Below, piece by piece: positions 31,560 to 43,455 of a stretch of DNA of 64,000 bases; position 1 is the stretch's first letter, and every line of letters starts with the position of its first letter. Both the position numbers and the translations under genes were made by a program. Under the pieces are notes generated by a model that did no database searches, had not been told where the DNA came from, and saw only the letters and a program-made list of their open reading frames with translations. The stretch lies in the NCBI GenBank assembly GCA_025093985.1, contig JACAAK010000005.1, positions 2,542,001 to 2,606,000 on the forward strand, given 5' to 3'. The DNA is from Calvatia gigantea (taxonomy: Eukaryota; Basidiomycota; Agaricomycetes; Agaricales; Lycoperdaceae).

Positions 31560-34500
31560 CTATTTCAAATCAAGAGGATCGTCCGAGTGGTTAAACCACT
31601 GTCCAAAATCTCTCTCAAAATTGATATCTCCGTCCGGTCTGAACAGAGTGGGATCAATATCATCCAGAGCGCTCGCCACGCCCTGCATGAACTCTTGCGA
31701 GAAAAGGCCACCCGCAAGATCCCCCATGCCCCCCATGCCAGCACCACCGGCAGCAGAGGGGTTCATATTCATATTCATATTCATGTTCATACCAAGCCCT
31801 GTACCAGCTGCATTCATACCGACCATCGGATTCATACCAGCCAAGAAATGCATACCTGACGCTCCTCCCCCTGCACCACCTCCCATACCACCACCTCCTG
31901 GACCTCCTGGACCCCCTCCACCATTTCCTCCGCCACCAGCCCCAGGTCCACCTCCCGCACCTGCATTATTACCGCCCGCGTTCGCGCCAGACATACCAGC
32001 AGTCGGCGGGGGTTGATTCATATTCGCAGGCTGGTTCATACCCATCATCCCTCCCATTCCCGGAGGTGGGTTCATACCACCAGACGGATTCATCGGGTTC
32101 AGACCACTCATAACAGAACCGGGCACAGGTGACGGTCCTGCCCGCGCTCCCCCGACAGGTGTACCCTGGTTTGATGGTGCGTTCTGTTGATTAGGTCCGG
32201 GCGTCGCTGGTGCGGGGTTAGGAGTCTGTTGGTTTCGTGGTGATCCGTCTGGTGCTTTGCCGTCCTTTGATCCATCCTTCCCCGGAGCGGGCGAAGGCGG
32301 TGGAGGCATTACTCGATTTTGTGGCTGTCCACCCGCAGTGGGATTAGGTCCCCCAGGTCGCGCGCCGGGGTTCGGGTTGAATTGAGGCCCAGCACCAGGG
32401 CCAAACGACGGGTCCCCAGAGCCAGGGGAAGCGGCACTCATCGGCATGTTGTTTTTGTGCATGTTGTGCATGTTTTGACGATACAACTGCCGGGGAGGGA
32501 GAAAGGAAACCATCATTAATCACAATTTAAAAAGGACATTAATCAAAGATACGGACCGTACTCACCATCATATTATGTGGTGTTCCTGGAGGACCCATCT
32601 GCGGTGGGTTCATCTGTGCCATCCCTCCCATCTGCGGCGGCATACCCATCTGTCCACCACCAGGATGCGGTACACCATTGGGCATCCTCGGTCCCTGCAT
32701 CAACATCATCCCAGCCGGTCCACTCCCCATCGGAGGTTGCATTCCAGGTCCACCTCCCGGTCCTCCCTGCTGCATCCCAGGTGCCCCAGGAGGCATACCG
32801 CCAGGTCCAGGTCCGCCATGTCCCATAGGACCATGAGGCATCATATTTGGACCTCCGCCACCTTGCAACCCACTAGGTCCGGGACCTTGCATACCACCCG
32901 GCATTCCAGGCGGTCCACCGGGCTGCATCCCGCCAGGCTGCATAGGACCCGGCATACCCGGATTCGGGCCTTGCATACCACCTGGACCTGGCATTCCTCC
33001 TGACATCCCACCTCCTCCTGGTTGCATCCCAGGGGGTTGCATTCCAGACGCGCCTTGTTGTTGCTGTTGACCTGGGTACGGCATAGGAGCCATGGAGGGT
33101 GTCTGTCCAGGGGACGTCCGCTGGCGTTTACGTTCGGGTGGTGATGACTCCGTTCTCGGTAGATTTTCATGCTGCAAAAATGATCTTCAGCAACCGTAGA
33201 GAAAAAATTTTTTATAGTGATTACGCGAAAGATGCTAACCTCGTCTCCGGGAGAATTGCTATTCCTCTTGTTGCGGTTTTGCATAGCCTGTTGCATTTGT
33301 AGGTTTTGTATTTGTTGCGGGCGCATGATGATGTTTGAAGGACCCGCGGTTGGGTTCTCGCCGGGTTTGGAGACACTTGAACGACGAGCTTTCCATGCTT
33401 GCAGTATTCGTTGCTGAAAAGTAGAAAGGGGATATGAGCATCAAAAACATAACGAGAATACGACGAGTCAACAAAAACAAACCTTATCAACTGAAGTCAG
33501 AGCACTGATATCCTTTCCTAACAATCCCAATTCTCCCTTTAGTACCTCCAGAGTCGCGTTGGGTATTTGCAAAATTTCCATGTTGATGATGTCTCCATTA
33601 ACTTGTCTCACGGGTAGTGATGGACTAGGATGAGTGAGACCGGCGGGTGTGGTCGTTCGACTTGGCGGCCGTCCCATACCGAACTGGCCTTGGTTCGGGA
33701 CCTGGCCAGGTTGCTGTCCAGGCTGTGGGGTGTTTCCTTGTGGGCCCGGGTTCATCGGACTATGCGGTATCATTCCTCTCCCACCCATGCCCATGTTCGC
33801 CATATGCGGAGAGGCCCCTACGGGCATGCCAAATTGAGTTTGTTGCTGTGGAGGTGGTCCTCCCGACGCTGGAGATGAATGCGCCATCGTTGGACTCTGG
33901 AAAGGACCAGCGGTCGGTCCGCGTACTTGCTGCACCTGGTTTGGAGGCGGAGGAGGACCATTCAATGGCGGCCGAGGAACGCCACCGGGTATGAAAGCAG
34001 ATCCTTGTGGCGGTTGGTTGACGCCTGCGTGAGGCGGGGGAGGATTTCCAGGATTAGTTGTTCCATTTGATTGGCCAAACGGTCCCGCTCCTGGAGCGCC
34101 GGGAGGACCAACTCCGTTTGGTAAAGCTCCATTCGTAAGAAAACTGCCTGGTCTCTGTGGTATACCGTTTATCATCCGGGGAGGCATTCCCGCTTGCGGA
34201 CCTTGGGAAAGAAAAGAAAAAAAAATGAGACCAGGCCGTGAAAAGGAAGGGAATACATCATACCGATATGAAGTGGAGGCCCATTTGCTCCCGGAGCTGT
34301 TGATTGGGTATTTTGCATTCTTAATGAAGCTTGCCGCGTTTGATGCTGTAATGAAGTGGGTTCTGTCAGCTTGCTGATAACGGACTAGAAAGGAAAAAGT
34401 GGGAACAGCAACGTAAAATGAGCTAAAGCCCACTGACCTGGGTGTAAGTCAGGGCGTCTTCTGTTGCTCCCCCTAGTGGATTGGACTTGGCCTGAAACAG

Positions 34501-34997
34501 GACCCAAAATACACTCCACCATCTATGTAGAGTGATCAAGGACGAAACACAGCCAAGGCAAGAAAATGAAAATCGAAAATCAGCAAGCCGAGTCAACGCA
34601 ACGGATCAGAGTTGAAATCACTGACTCAAAAAGCAAGCCCTGACGGGCATTTATTGGGGGGGTAGATTCGGGGGCAATATCTGCTTCCATCAATAGTTCC
34701 CTTGCAGTTTTCTTAAATCCCCGCTTATGACAATAGTCGTAGATGTAGATGTTGAACCTGGGTAAGAGCGGAATCAGGTGACAAGGCAGGCCGATGGGTC
34801 CGAGGAGAACAAAAAGCAGGGTGGTAAAAAGCAAGTTAGTCAGACAATGTTGAGTCATGGCGACGGAAACAGAGGATATGTACGCACATCTTGTCGCCCT
34901 CCCATGACAGGGGAGGAGGGGTTGCATCGGAGGGCGCTTGGGGGGGCTGTGAGGGCTGAGGTTGTTGTTGCGGAGGTGGTGGTGGCGCTGACGCCAT
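31560..34997 (-). CDS. LisH-domain transcriptional regulator, Flo8/Som1-like
   Basis: Predicted exons on the minus strand are 34888-34997, 34626-34757, 34438-34522, 34264-34384, 33483-34201, 33240-33413, 32566-33171 and 31560-32486, giving 957 aa, every junction in phase. A Pro/Gln-rich start leads into a LisH domain (NIYIYDYCHKRGFKKTAREL, about residues 38-57) and the conserved segment PPINARQGLLFEWWSVFWVL (about 70-89). The rest is Gly/Pro/Met/Gln-rich and disordered, ending in an acidic/aromatic block (INFERDFGQWF). Family knowledge: Flo8 in yeast and Som1 in filamentous fungi act in the nucleus in the cAMP-PKA pathway and control adhesion and development. A truncated copy lies at 40439-42084. 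The gene symbol is left open because orthology was not tested. Confidence 0.85.
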
Positions 34998-35790
34998 CGG
35001 GGCGGAGAGGGAAACACGGGAGTGGATACCAACAATGAACGAGTAGTGTAATTACACCCCGAAAAGGGTGATTTTGATGTGGGCAAGGGAACACAAAAGA
35101 GACGGGTGGACGGGTAAGGGGTGGCCTCTACACAGATCCGTGAATAAGTACAGATCGCAGGGGAAGCCAAGTCGACTCAAGGACGGCAAACTGACTGGAA
35201 AATCCTCTCCTATACGATTGCAAGACTGCCCCTACCAAGAAAGATGACCAACGACGCTGTTCAATACGAGAGTGACACGCAGGCACGGAGGGAGCGTACC
35301 GAAATCTTCAAGAGCAAGTGGGAAATGGGAAGATAGACTCGGTTCGGGGTTGCAGAATAGTGATGTCAGATACCGAGCGCAGGAGATAGAGACGTCGGAG
35401 GGGGTGTCTCGATATGATGGGTATTGTACAGAGTAGCAAAGAAGGTGGCAGCGATACGAGGCCCGCGGTGTTATCGGGAATGGCCTGGCCGAGGAGTGTG
35501 ACAGCGCCGGTATCGGGATGTGACTTGTTGAAGTCTGTGATGGTCGACGAGGAGGAGGATGAGGAGGGCGTCGACGGTGGTGGTAGCTGGAAGAGCTGTC
35601 GTTGCGGTGCGCTGGGGCTTTGGCTGCTTTGCTTTGCTTGCTTGGTTCCTGCCAAACACCGCACCTACCTTCCTATTTGGGCGCCGACCCAATCTCCGCC
35701 CGTTGCCGGTCAAATTAATTAATTAAAATTTTACGACCACTGCCGTCCTACTGACATTGCGCAGGTCCTATCCTTTAAGTAAATACATAA
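34998..35790. other. 5' flank and leader of the LisH gene
   Basis: Probably the promoter and 5' UTR of the minus-strand LisH gene. Open frames overlap here on both strands but none has recognisable content. An AT stretch (AATTAATTAATTAAAATTTTA) lies near 35715. Confidence 0.5.
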
Positions 35791-35799
35791 CCAATGAAC

Positions 35800-37069
35800 T
35801 CCACTTCAAAGCTTCACCTTCAACAGTCACCGTACGTATCTCTCCACAGCAACCACTGCCTTTGGCCTGCGGGGCTGCCCCTTCTACGTAAAAGTCCGCA
35901 GGCGAAATTAAAACTCCCTAACAATGATCCTACCAGAAAGGTCATCACTGCCACGACCACCAACATTCGACAGGTGATAAAATCCTGATCCGCGCATCCG
36001 TCTGGGGCCCTTCATCTGCTCGTCCACACCCTCGCCGCCACTTTCCCTTGAGGCGCCCATCTTGTTTACAACTCCTCCCCGGTACCGTGGGCACCTCTAC
36101 ATCACCTGACCCTCCTCTCATTGGCGCCCGTCATCTTGGCTTTGTGCTTTGTTCTCATCATCCCTCCCTCATTCACCTGATTCAGAAACGCCCATACTCT
36201 CTTGAAACCTCATAAACTGGATCCGAAGTGCTTTGAAAAGCCTCCCAGGACTAGACACCACATGGCCCACATGAGGTCCATCCTTGTTCTCTCCCTCAGA
36301 GCACACGCCATCCATGATCAATTCATCATCGAGTATAATTAAAAACTCGGATACATGAACCGTCATCCTCGGCTATTCCTTGCCGCCCGTTCGATGGCTC
36401 TTCCTTTTCTCTTAGCCTCCGTCTCTCCGTCTTTCTTCCCTTCCCCATCATCCCCGGTGGAACCAGAAGCCACGGAAGTTAGTAGAATTCTCTGGATCAC
36501 ATAGATCATCCGTTCGTTCTGACAGGTGCCTTGGGCTCTCTCCCCCAGCGAAGCACCTCCGAGCCGCTCGGTAATCTCGCCAATGAAATGTCAATCAAAA
36601 GCCAAAGTCTCCCTCGCCTGACAGAGATCATGAGGTTTTAAACTTAACAATACTCCACGCAGTATTAAATGAAAGAACGGCTGCGGGACGCGACCATCTG
36701 GCCAAGGCAAACGACGAACGCATAGAACACATATATGAACTACGCGGAGGTGAAACCAAAGATGTATCACTGCCGAAATGAAAAAAACAAACAAAAACCC
36801 TCAACCACCAATACCACAAAACGACTACACACGAAAGTCTAACCACGCGTAACCCTAAAATAGCATCCAACCTTTGCAACACACTTATCACCCATCAACG
36901 CCTCCCCACCGAGACTTGTCAGAACCTCCTTTGCGTCTGTAGCCATGACCTCACTCCCCCCCCAGGTGTTTCCTCCCTCCCTCAAACTCCCATTGCCACC
37001 GCAGCAGGAACGTTTCCGATGAACACAGCACACGGCTGTGTCACCACCTGCCCTAGCCAAGTGCTTCAT
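35800..37069 (-). pseudogene. Decayed duplicate of the START gene's 3' end and its downstream DNA
   Basis: Many blocks match 44150-45110: for example GGGCGAAATTAAA near 35905 and 44275, GGTACCGTGGGC near 36080 and 44455, and CACATGAGGTCCATCCTTGT near 36270 and 44620. At 36839-37069 the minus strand still reads GNGSLREGG and KEVLTSLGGEALMGDK, matching the region coding the START protein's tail (NNGSLRKR) and the alternative-frame EKEALTSLGREELMD. The remainder of the START gene is missing beyond 37070. This is a relic of a segmental duplication. Confidence 0.7.
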
Positions 37070-38587
37070 CCTCTTCCCGAGGTGTCATGAGACACGTCTC
37101 ACCCCTGATGACAACCTTAACTTCCTTCCCAAACAACAAACTCACTCAAACTCAAGCACTCAAGGATACTAAGAGTTTCTTCCCGCTCACACGACAGAGG
37201 TAACCTCGTCAATTCCATGAGGACACATCCACCAAGACAAGGCTGCTCCTAAAACCTCATCCCGATACGACGTTTGCAACTGTCCACAAAAAAAGGGAAA
37301 TTTTATTGTGTCAAGTATGACGGTGGCCCACCACCCTGGGTACACCCCCTGAATGCTTTCATCCCAAATTCGGGTCCGGAGAATTTGGAGAAGTCATTTC
37401 ATCTCGTACTCAGGGAAGTTTGGCAGGCCGACCCACAAAAGAGAAGGTTAAATCCTGACGATGCCGCGCGGAAGGTGTTCGCACATTTGGTGAACCGAGC
37501 GCCTCGTCAATGGTGAGTGTTGAAGCGCTGACCAACCGCCCAATTCGCTTGCGTGCAATCTTCCATCAGGACGGACCTCGTCGTAACTACACACGCCATT
37601 CCCTCCCCCTAATATACACATGTATCTGTATACATCGTGCACCATCAAAGCTGGGACCACAATTTGGAGGAACAACAGATTTCGCTTACAGCCACTGGCC
37701 AAAGATACACTGCGGAAACCGAAGTTCGTTAGCGTCGTCATTACTGACTAGTGCTGACTCCCCAGAGTTGATTGGGCTGTTTCATGATCGCCGCACTTAC
37801 TGGAGTTCTATCGTCAAACACGCGTCCCTGCATCCCCGTACCACTTTCCTTTATACTCTAGGAACCCAAAATTTGCGTTGTGCCCGGGTCCAGAGACAAA
37901 TCCGCTACCTCTATGTCTCGCCGTGATTGATATCAACGCGCCTTGACTTCCTTACATGCCATCTCTTTGAAGGCACGAAATACAACCCACTTGTGCGTTC
38001 TGATGAGTTGGTGGATGTTTTGAGCCCTAGTGTTCGAGTTGGATTGAGGGCAACAATTGAAGGTGGACGAGGCAGACGGTCGCCCGGATAATGTGTTGAG
38101 GTCCAGAGAGAATGTTTGTCTGGTTATATAAGTTTGGTCTCTGGAAACTGATTTATTTCAAGACATGAGTCGCGGGAATCGGTCAATACATATCCAGACC
38201 GCAGCACTAAATAGGACCGAAATACGTTTATCGGAATTTACGGCCTGTCCTCATTCCCCCAACCCCCCCAGTTCCTCGCCCCCTCCCCATCAATTTCCTT
38301 AGCCTTTATGAGCTTAGCTCCTTTCACTACGTCAGCTGCTTTGACACACTTGTCGCACTCTCTAACGCCACCTCAATCATTATGAACACAAGGTGGCACA
38401 TACATCCTAGAGGTTACCAATATCTTCTATCGAATATATTATCACAGCTTCCGGAACCAAAAGGGCGACAATGATCTCCACAGAGAAACCGACAAAGATA
38501 TACCGAGGAGATTTTTCGAGTTCGTCGGTCTCCGCCGCGGACTCCAAGTTCTTTCGAAAGAACGATGGTCAGCGTATCCATTAGATG
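37070..38587. other. Intergenic; no supported gene
   Basis: Short open frames on the + strand (37274-37516 and 37510-37926) have no recognisable motif and are not called. The right end may hold a C-terminal extension of the NACHT gene: a frame at about 38415-38530 on the minus strand reads SPRYIFVGFSVEIIVALLV, which looks like a TM helix, but I could not join it in phase with a canonical intron. Confidence 0.4.
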
Positions 38588-40492
38588 TTATGAAAATTGG
38601 ACGTACAAGTGGCTGTGAAATTGGACCGCATCTTTCGAGCATCTTCTTATCTTCATCAAAGCGACAATCTGTTCGAACAATATATGCCAGTTCTGGTATT
38701 TCTTTTCCCTAAGGGCCCCGTCAACAATATAAAAAAATGTACGACACGCCGACCGACTCACCAACGCGTAAAGCCATCGGAAAAACTCAACAAGCAGTCG
38801 AACCGGTATCACATCACTAAATAGCCGGAGGCGCCTGAAGTCGAAGCTAGCCACCATTTCAAAGAGAAGCCCCTGGTCTCTGAGGCTCGATATCCTCGTA
38901 CAAAGCTCCCAAGTATGGGTGGCCGCAAAGTTCAGCATGTCGTATGCAACTGAAAGAGGGGACTCGTTCGGCGCCACGTCAATTTCATCCTGATCAACCT
39001 CCGAGGGTAACCACGATAGACCCTGCGAATAGGCGAAGCTGGTGGAATTGAGTGCACGGAAGAAAGCTTTCACCATTCTAAATCGATGAATATCTTGGTC
39101 CTGAAAATAGTCTTTTGAACGGGAACGGTGGCCCAGAAAATCGGGGAATGATGCATGAAAGAAGTGTAAGGTTTCCTGGCTTGCTGCTGTATGGTGTGGC
39201 ACGGAAAGGAAAGCGTGTAGGGATCGAAGAGCGGAATAGAACGCCACTCGGGTGATGCCAAGTAGATTGGCCAAATGTAATGCGGGTATCTGTGGGGAAA
39301 TGGCACAAATTCCGAGAAGCTGAAGTGTTTTTTGCCGTTGGCTCCTCCTCAGCCGCGCGAGTACTCCGACGTATAGGGCATCAATGGGTGCCAGGAAATT
39401 GCCACCATCGCTGTCGGTCGAGGAACCATCTATGGCATTGAGAACAATTCGTAGTTGAGCGGGTGGGTTGGCAATAGCTGGATCACCAACGAACCCGAAT
39501 ATGGAGGAAGCGACCACAAAGACGCCACGTGCTGCATGGACAAGTTTGTTCAGCTCCTCTGAGTTCTTGACCACGCGCAATGTCGAATCAGAATTATGCC
39601 AGCTGCCGTAACGCTGTGCAATGCGTTCAAGTCCATCTATGAGATATCTTTCAATATCCGCCTGAGCACCAGACTCTTGGGGCAAGAGGTCCAGTTGCAA
39701 GCAGACTTTGGAAAGGATGTCACTTCGAAAAAGCTCCTTGAGATGGTGCTCTGGACGGCTGCAGACCATCCATAAGAAGGGAGGAGAATCGGGAGCCGTT
39801 ACAGTTTCCGCAATGAGTTTAACAAGGTGCAACTGCTTTGCGTCTCCCCGACATTCATCCAGCCCATCAATGACAATCAGCCGCTTGGGAGAATTCTGGA
39901 GAGTGGATAAGGGCTTGGTGAGGAGTTTTTTCAATTGAGCTTGTTTATCCAAGATCCTCAGGACTGCTGGGTCCCCTCGCAACAAGTCGGCGACAAGCTT
40001 CCGGTATGTGTCATCCTGTACCGTGAGTTGAGAGGCAATTGAAGTGACGAAGAGTGACGAGTTATCGACTTTCCTGCCACTGGAAAAGAAGATGGCAGCG
40101 CCGAAGATGCCAAGCTCCTCCGCAAGTTCTCCAATAGTTTGTGCTATTGCGGATTTACCCACTCCGGCAGGCCCGGATAACCATAGGATGTCCTGTTCCC
40201 GGTTCTCATCAGTCAGCCAGTTGTGGATTCGCTTCGTAAGATCCACACGTGTTCCTGGGTGACATCGGGGCTGTGGCCAACGTTCCGCGGAATGCAGCTC
40301 GGCAGTTACCAGTGCCTCTACTGTGAGGGCCTGAAAGAGTTCATCTAAGAGGGTATCAGCCACTTCATCACAATGATCTGATCTGACATTTGAAGTTCGA
40401 ACGAATTCGAACGACCGCTGCTGGCGCTGAATTCTCACCTTCCTCGACGGGGGCGGGAAACCACTGTCCGAAATCCCGCTCAAATACGACAT
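38588..40492 (-). CDS. NACHT-type STAND NTPase, probably the C-terminal part of a chimeric gene
   Basis: The frame from 40492 to the stop at 38588 encodes 634 aa. It has Walker A GPAGVGKSA (residues 107-115), Walker B RLIVIDGLDEC (204-214), the entry segment CHPGTRVDLTKRI and the LHFFHASFPDFL motif, all matching the NACHT protein at 9560-11589. No repeat domain follows. The first 38 residues of the frame look non-native, because they are an out-of-frame reading of the Som1-like copy's last exon. If a 61-nt intron (40378-40438, GTGAGA...ATCAG) is removed, the NACHT frame continues in phase from the upstream Som1-like exon (APVEE joined to DHCDEVADTL). I therefore prefer the exon border at 40377. 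The C-terminus could also extend through an unrecognised intron after 38600. Confidence 0.8.
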   Translation of the reverse strand: MSYLSGISDSGFPPPSRKVRIQRQQRSFEFVRTSNVRSDHCDEVADTLLDELFQALTVEALVTAELHSAERWPQPRCHPGTRVDLTKRIHNWLTDENREQDILWLSGPAGVGKSAIAQTIGELAEELGIFGAAIFFSSGRKVDNSSLFVTSIASQLTVQDDTYRKLVADLLRGDPAVLRILDKQAQLKKLLTKPLSTLQNSPKRLIVIDGLDECRGDAKQLHLVKLIAETVTAPDSPPFLWMVCSRPEHHLKELFRSDILSKVCLQLDLLPQESGAQADIERYLIDGLERIAQRYGSWHNSDSTLRVVKNSEELNKLVHAARGVFVVASSIFGFVGDPAIANPPAQLRIVLNAIDGSSTDSDGGNFLAPIDALYVGVLARLRRSQRQKTLQLLGICAISPQIPALHLANLLGITRVAFYSALRSLHAFLSVPHHTAASQETLHFFHASFPDFLGHRSRSKDYFQDQDIHRFRMVKAFFRALNSTSFAYSQGLSWLPSEVDQDEIDVAPNESPLSVAYDMLNFAATHTWELCTRISSLRDQGLLFEMVASFDFRRLRLFSDVIPVRLLVEFFRWLYALVSRSACRTFFYIVDGALREKKYQNWHILFEQIVALMKIRRCSKDAVQFHSHLYVQFS

Positions 40493-42084
40493 CTCCGTCC
40501 ACCCCTAACAAATCAAGATCAAAATCATCCAGAGTGCTCGCCACGTCCTGCGTGAATTCTGGTGCGAAAAGGCCACTCCAAAGGTCCTCCAGGCCCGCCA
40601 TGCCAGGCCCATCTGCTGCACCCGTATTACTACCACCCGTGTCAACGCTTGTCACACCAACCGTCGGTGGGAACTGATCTAAACATACAGGCTGGTTCAT
40701 ACCCGTCATTCCCCCCATCGCCGTGGGTGCGTGCATACTACCCATGATAAAGCCAGGCATAGGTGACAGTCCAAACCACGTTCCCCTCCCCAGTGTACCT
40801 TGACTCAGTGACGGATTCTGTGGAATAGGTGGGTATCTCGATGGTGCAAGGTTGGGAACCTGTTGGTGCAGTGGTGATCCGTCTGGCAACCTGCCGTCCT
40901 GGGCCGCGTAGCTCTCAGGCACAACACAAGGATGGGGGGGTATTCGTATGTTGGGTCCTAGTTGTGGGCCGGGACCAGGATCGAACTGAGGACTGACGCC
41001 GTTAATGGGTGGCAGACCACCTAACATATGTAATGCAGCGTTCACCGGCATAGTATTCTCATGCAGGTTATGCTGCTTATGCATGCTTTGATGAGGCGAC
41101 TAGTAAAAAAAACAAGTGACAACAAGTACTGGTGAAGGTGCTGGCCCGACTCACTATCGCGTTCTCTGGTGTTGCAGGCGACCCAGCCCGCAGAGAGTCT
41201 ATGTGTGTGATCCTTTCCATCTGCGGCGGTGCATTTATCCGCCCTCCGGGCTGTAGGACGCCATGCTGCGTCCTTGGTTCTTGCATCAACGTCACCCTAG
41301 TCGATCCATTCCCAATTGGAGGCTGTGCCCCAGATTTTACCAAAAGTACTTCACCTGGATAAGGAACGCCATACACCAGAGGATCTTGCAACGCCCTGCT
41401 CGGACTGCTACCCGCCATGTAACTGGGCTGTATTTGTCCTCGCATACCTAGACTCTCTTGCATTCCAGGCGGGCCTGACATCCCTTCCGACGCCACACCC
41501 ACTCCAGGCTGCACCCTGAGAGGTTGCATTTTTGACGTGCCCTGTAGTTGCTGTTGTCTCGCGTAGGGGGTGGGGACCCAGGAAGGGGTTTGCTCAACGG
41601 ACGTCCTCTGGCGCTTTGATCCGAGTGGTAATGGTTCTATTCCCAGTAGATCTCCGTGCTACCCACGTTTTGGTAACTGAAAACATAACTGATTTCGCAA
41701 GACACGAACCCCTTCTGCGGATGAATAGATGTCCCTCTTGTTACGGCCCAAATTCCGTTGAGTTCGTTGCACTTGATTCTCCTGTACGGCGAGATCCGAA
41801 TGACTCGCAGCTGTAGCAGGATCAAGCAGGCTCGGATGACGGGCTCGCCACTCTTGCAGTATCCGTTGCTAAGGGTTGGGAGCATGAGTGACATCATGAC
41901 GAGAAGATCATACGAAATCCACCTTCTCCGTCCAGTTTAAAGTACTCAACTCCTTTCCAAACAGTCCCAATTTTCTTGTCAAAACTTCTAGGATTGCATT
42001 TGGTATTTGCAGAATCTCCATGTTGACGATATCGCCATCAGCTTGGTCGGATTGAGGCGCCTTACTTTGTGTGCTCGGATTCAT
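40439..42084 (-). CDS. Truncated Som1/Flo8-like exons, N-terminal part of the chimera
   Basis: Four exons correspond to exons 5-8 of the gene at 31560-34997, with splice sites and phases kept: 41923-42084 (reading ADGDIVNMEILQIPNA), 41710-41868 (QRILQEWRARHPS), 41155-41658 (KRQRTSVEQTPSWVPTPY) and 40439-41099 (ending VVFERDFGQWFPAPVEE). There are no stops or frameshifts. The LisH exons 1-4 are missing. The first in-frame ATG is at 42084, but a good branch/acceptor (CTAAC, pyrimidine tract, CCCCAG) just upstream at about 42139 hints at another 5' exon I could not find. Joined to 38588-40377 through the in-phase intron, the product would be 1091 aa. Confidence 0.6.
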
Positions 42085-42139
42085 CGCATATGGCGAGACC
42101 AAAATATGGGGAGCTCGGCGCGATCTTCTGGGGTCGTCG

Positions 42140-43383
42140 GGAAGAGAAAGAAAGAGGCGTCGTTAGAAGTAGTCGGGCGGCTACAATGAATGCTTCTTGT
42201 TGTTCGAAACAGCCACCGCTGGCAATGCTCATTTAAGTGCCGGGCCCAGCACCTTGAGTCACGTACCTGTTTTTGGTTTTAGTTTCTCTGCTCGTTGGTT
42301 AGCACGGCTTTTTGTGTCCGCATTGGAACATGGGGGGAGGAGATTTCCCACCAGAACCCACTGCCTTTTGCCACGGAGCTGTTCACAAGCGAATTTAACA
42401 ACTTTCCGTGATCCCTATCACTGTTGCTCGGCGCATGTTCATCATCACACAGGACAAACTGGTTAACAATCTATCCCATCTCGGCTGTTACTAATCTACG
42501 CGCCTGTCTCGGGTGTCTGTTGTTCCACACCTTCAACACCACCCCATTGAACTCCGTGCCGTTCGCAACGCACAAGCGCCGCCGCGTCACTCTATTTCTG
42601 TGACCAGTGATGAACTCTGCATTTCTCTCCCACAACGAATGAACCTACTTCCTGGACGCAGCCTGCGGTGGGCATATCCTAGAGTTAAATGAACTATCTA
42701 CGTCCCTTCAGCTGGATGGTAGCTGGATGGTAGCTGGATGGTATCTACATGAGAAACACCTGAAGGAATGTTATGAAGAAGTCTTGTAGAAGTCTGTGTT
42801 ACTGGCCTACCATCTGCGCTTTATGTTATGCTTCCCCGCACCGCCCGCTACATCCGACTAGGAGCCGCCATTCCTTGAAAGCGGGTTCTGGTGACCTTGC
42901 CGAAATCCAAGTCTTCCAGAATTGTGTACCGCATAGCCCGCAATATGTCTATTCCCGTCCTCTCCCTTGAGCATACCACATGTGATTACTCCGTCCTTGG
43001 GTATGATTAAACTTGTGGGCACGCGTACCAATGTCTTCGTTGGCTCTACCGTTGTGCTTTTTCACCACTTCTATCCTGCATCTTTCTGTTCTTCTCTCCC
43101 TCTCCACAATCTCTGTAAAAACTAGAAAAAACGGGAAGAGCAGAAATTCCTGAACCGCCCGTTAATCCTACCAGCTGCCGTTTGAGCTCCTCGTGAAGCG
43201 CCTCTGAGTTATTATATGCCTTAAGAATGAGTACCCCGTCAGTACCACATCAATTCTTCCCGTCTATTGGGGCCACGAAGTTCAGAATTAGCAGCGTGAT
43301 GGGTGGTCAATGAAGAGCACCTGTGATCATCCAGTTTTTGTAACTAGGTATCCCATAGTGATGAAATCATAGAAAATTTTAAT
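42140..43383. other. Intergenic; contains a third copy of the duplicated START-downstream segment
   Basis: 42880-43240 matches 44550-44900 and 36180-36600: shared GCGGGTTCTGGT, then TCCAGAA(T/C)TGTGTACCGCAT, and further on GAAGCGCCTC(T/C)GAGT. So the segment downstream of the START gene exists three times in the window. No gene is supported. A short tandem repeat at 42710-42742 is listed separately. Confidence 0.55.
42710..42742. repeat. 11-bp tandem repeat, three copies
   Basis: The unit AGCTGGATGGT occurs three times in a row without change, so it is recent and probably variable between strains. Confidence 0.9.
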
Positions 43384-43455
43384 TGACCAGATGGGGGATT
43401 GAACCCCAGACCTTCCGGACATATACCAGATGCTCTACCATTGGGCTATCAGGTC
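43384..43455 (-). tRNA. tRNA or tRNA-like gene with unusual anticodon loop
   Basis: On the minus strand the 72 nt fold as a tRNA. The acceptor stem is 7 bp with one T-T mismatch (GACCTGA / TCTGGTC). The D-arm is GCCCAATGGTAGAGC with one C-A mismatch, the anticodon stem TCTGG/CCGGA has one T-G pair, and the T-arm is perfect (TGGGG TTCAATC CCCCA). The discriminator is A. The anticodon loop reads TATATGT: position 33 is A instead of the near-universal T, and the triplet at 34-36 would be TAT (Ile). The mismatches and the odd loop make a pseudogene or an altered tRNA likely. No CCA is encoded, as expected in a nuclear genome. Confidence 0.6.

Noticed and set aside
40368..40438. Som1-like exon reading on to a stop at 40368 as a separate short protein
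   Set aside because: Possible, but a canonical donor and acceptor join the exon in phase to the NACHT frame, and the residues after VEE match nothing in the intact regulator.
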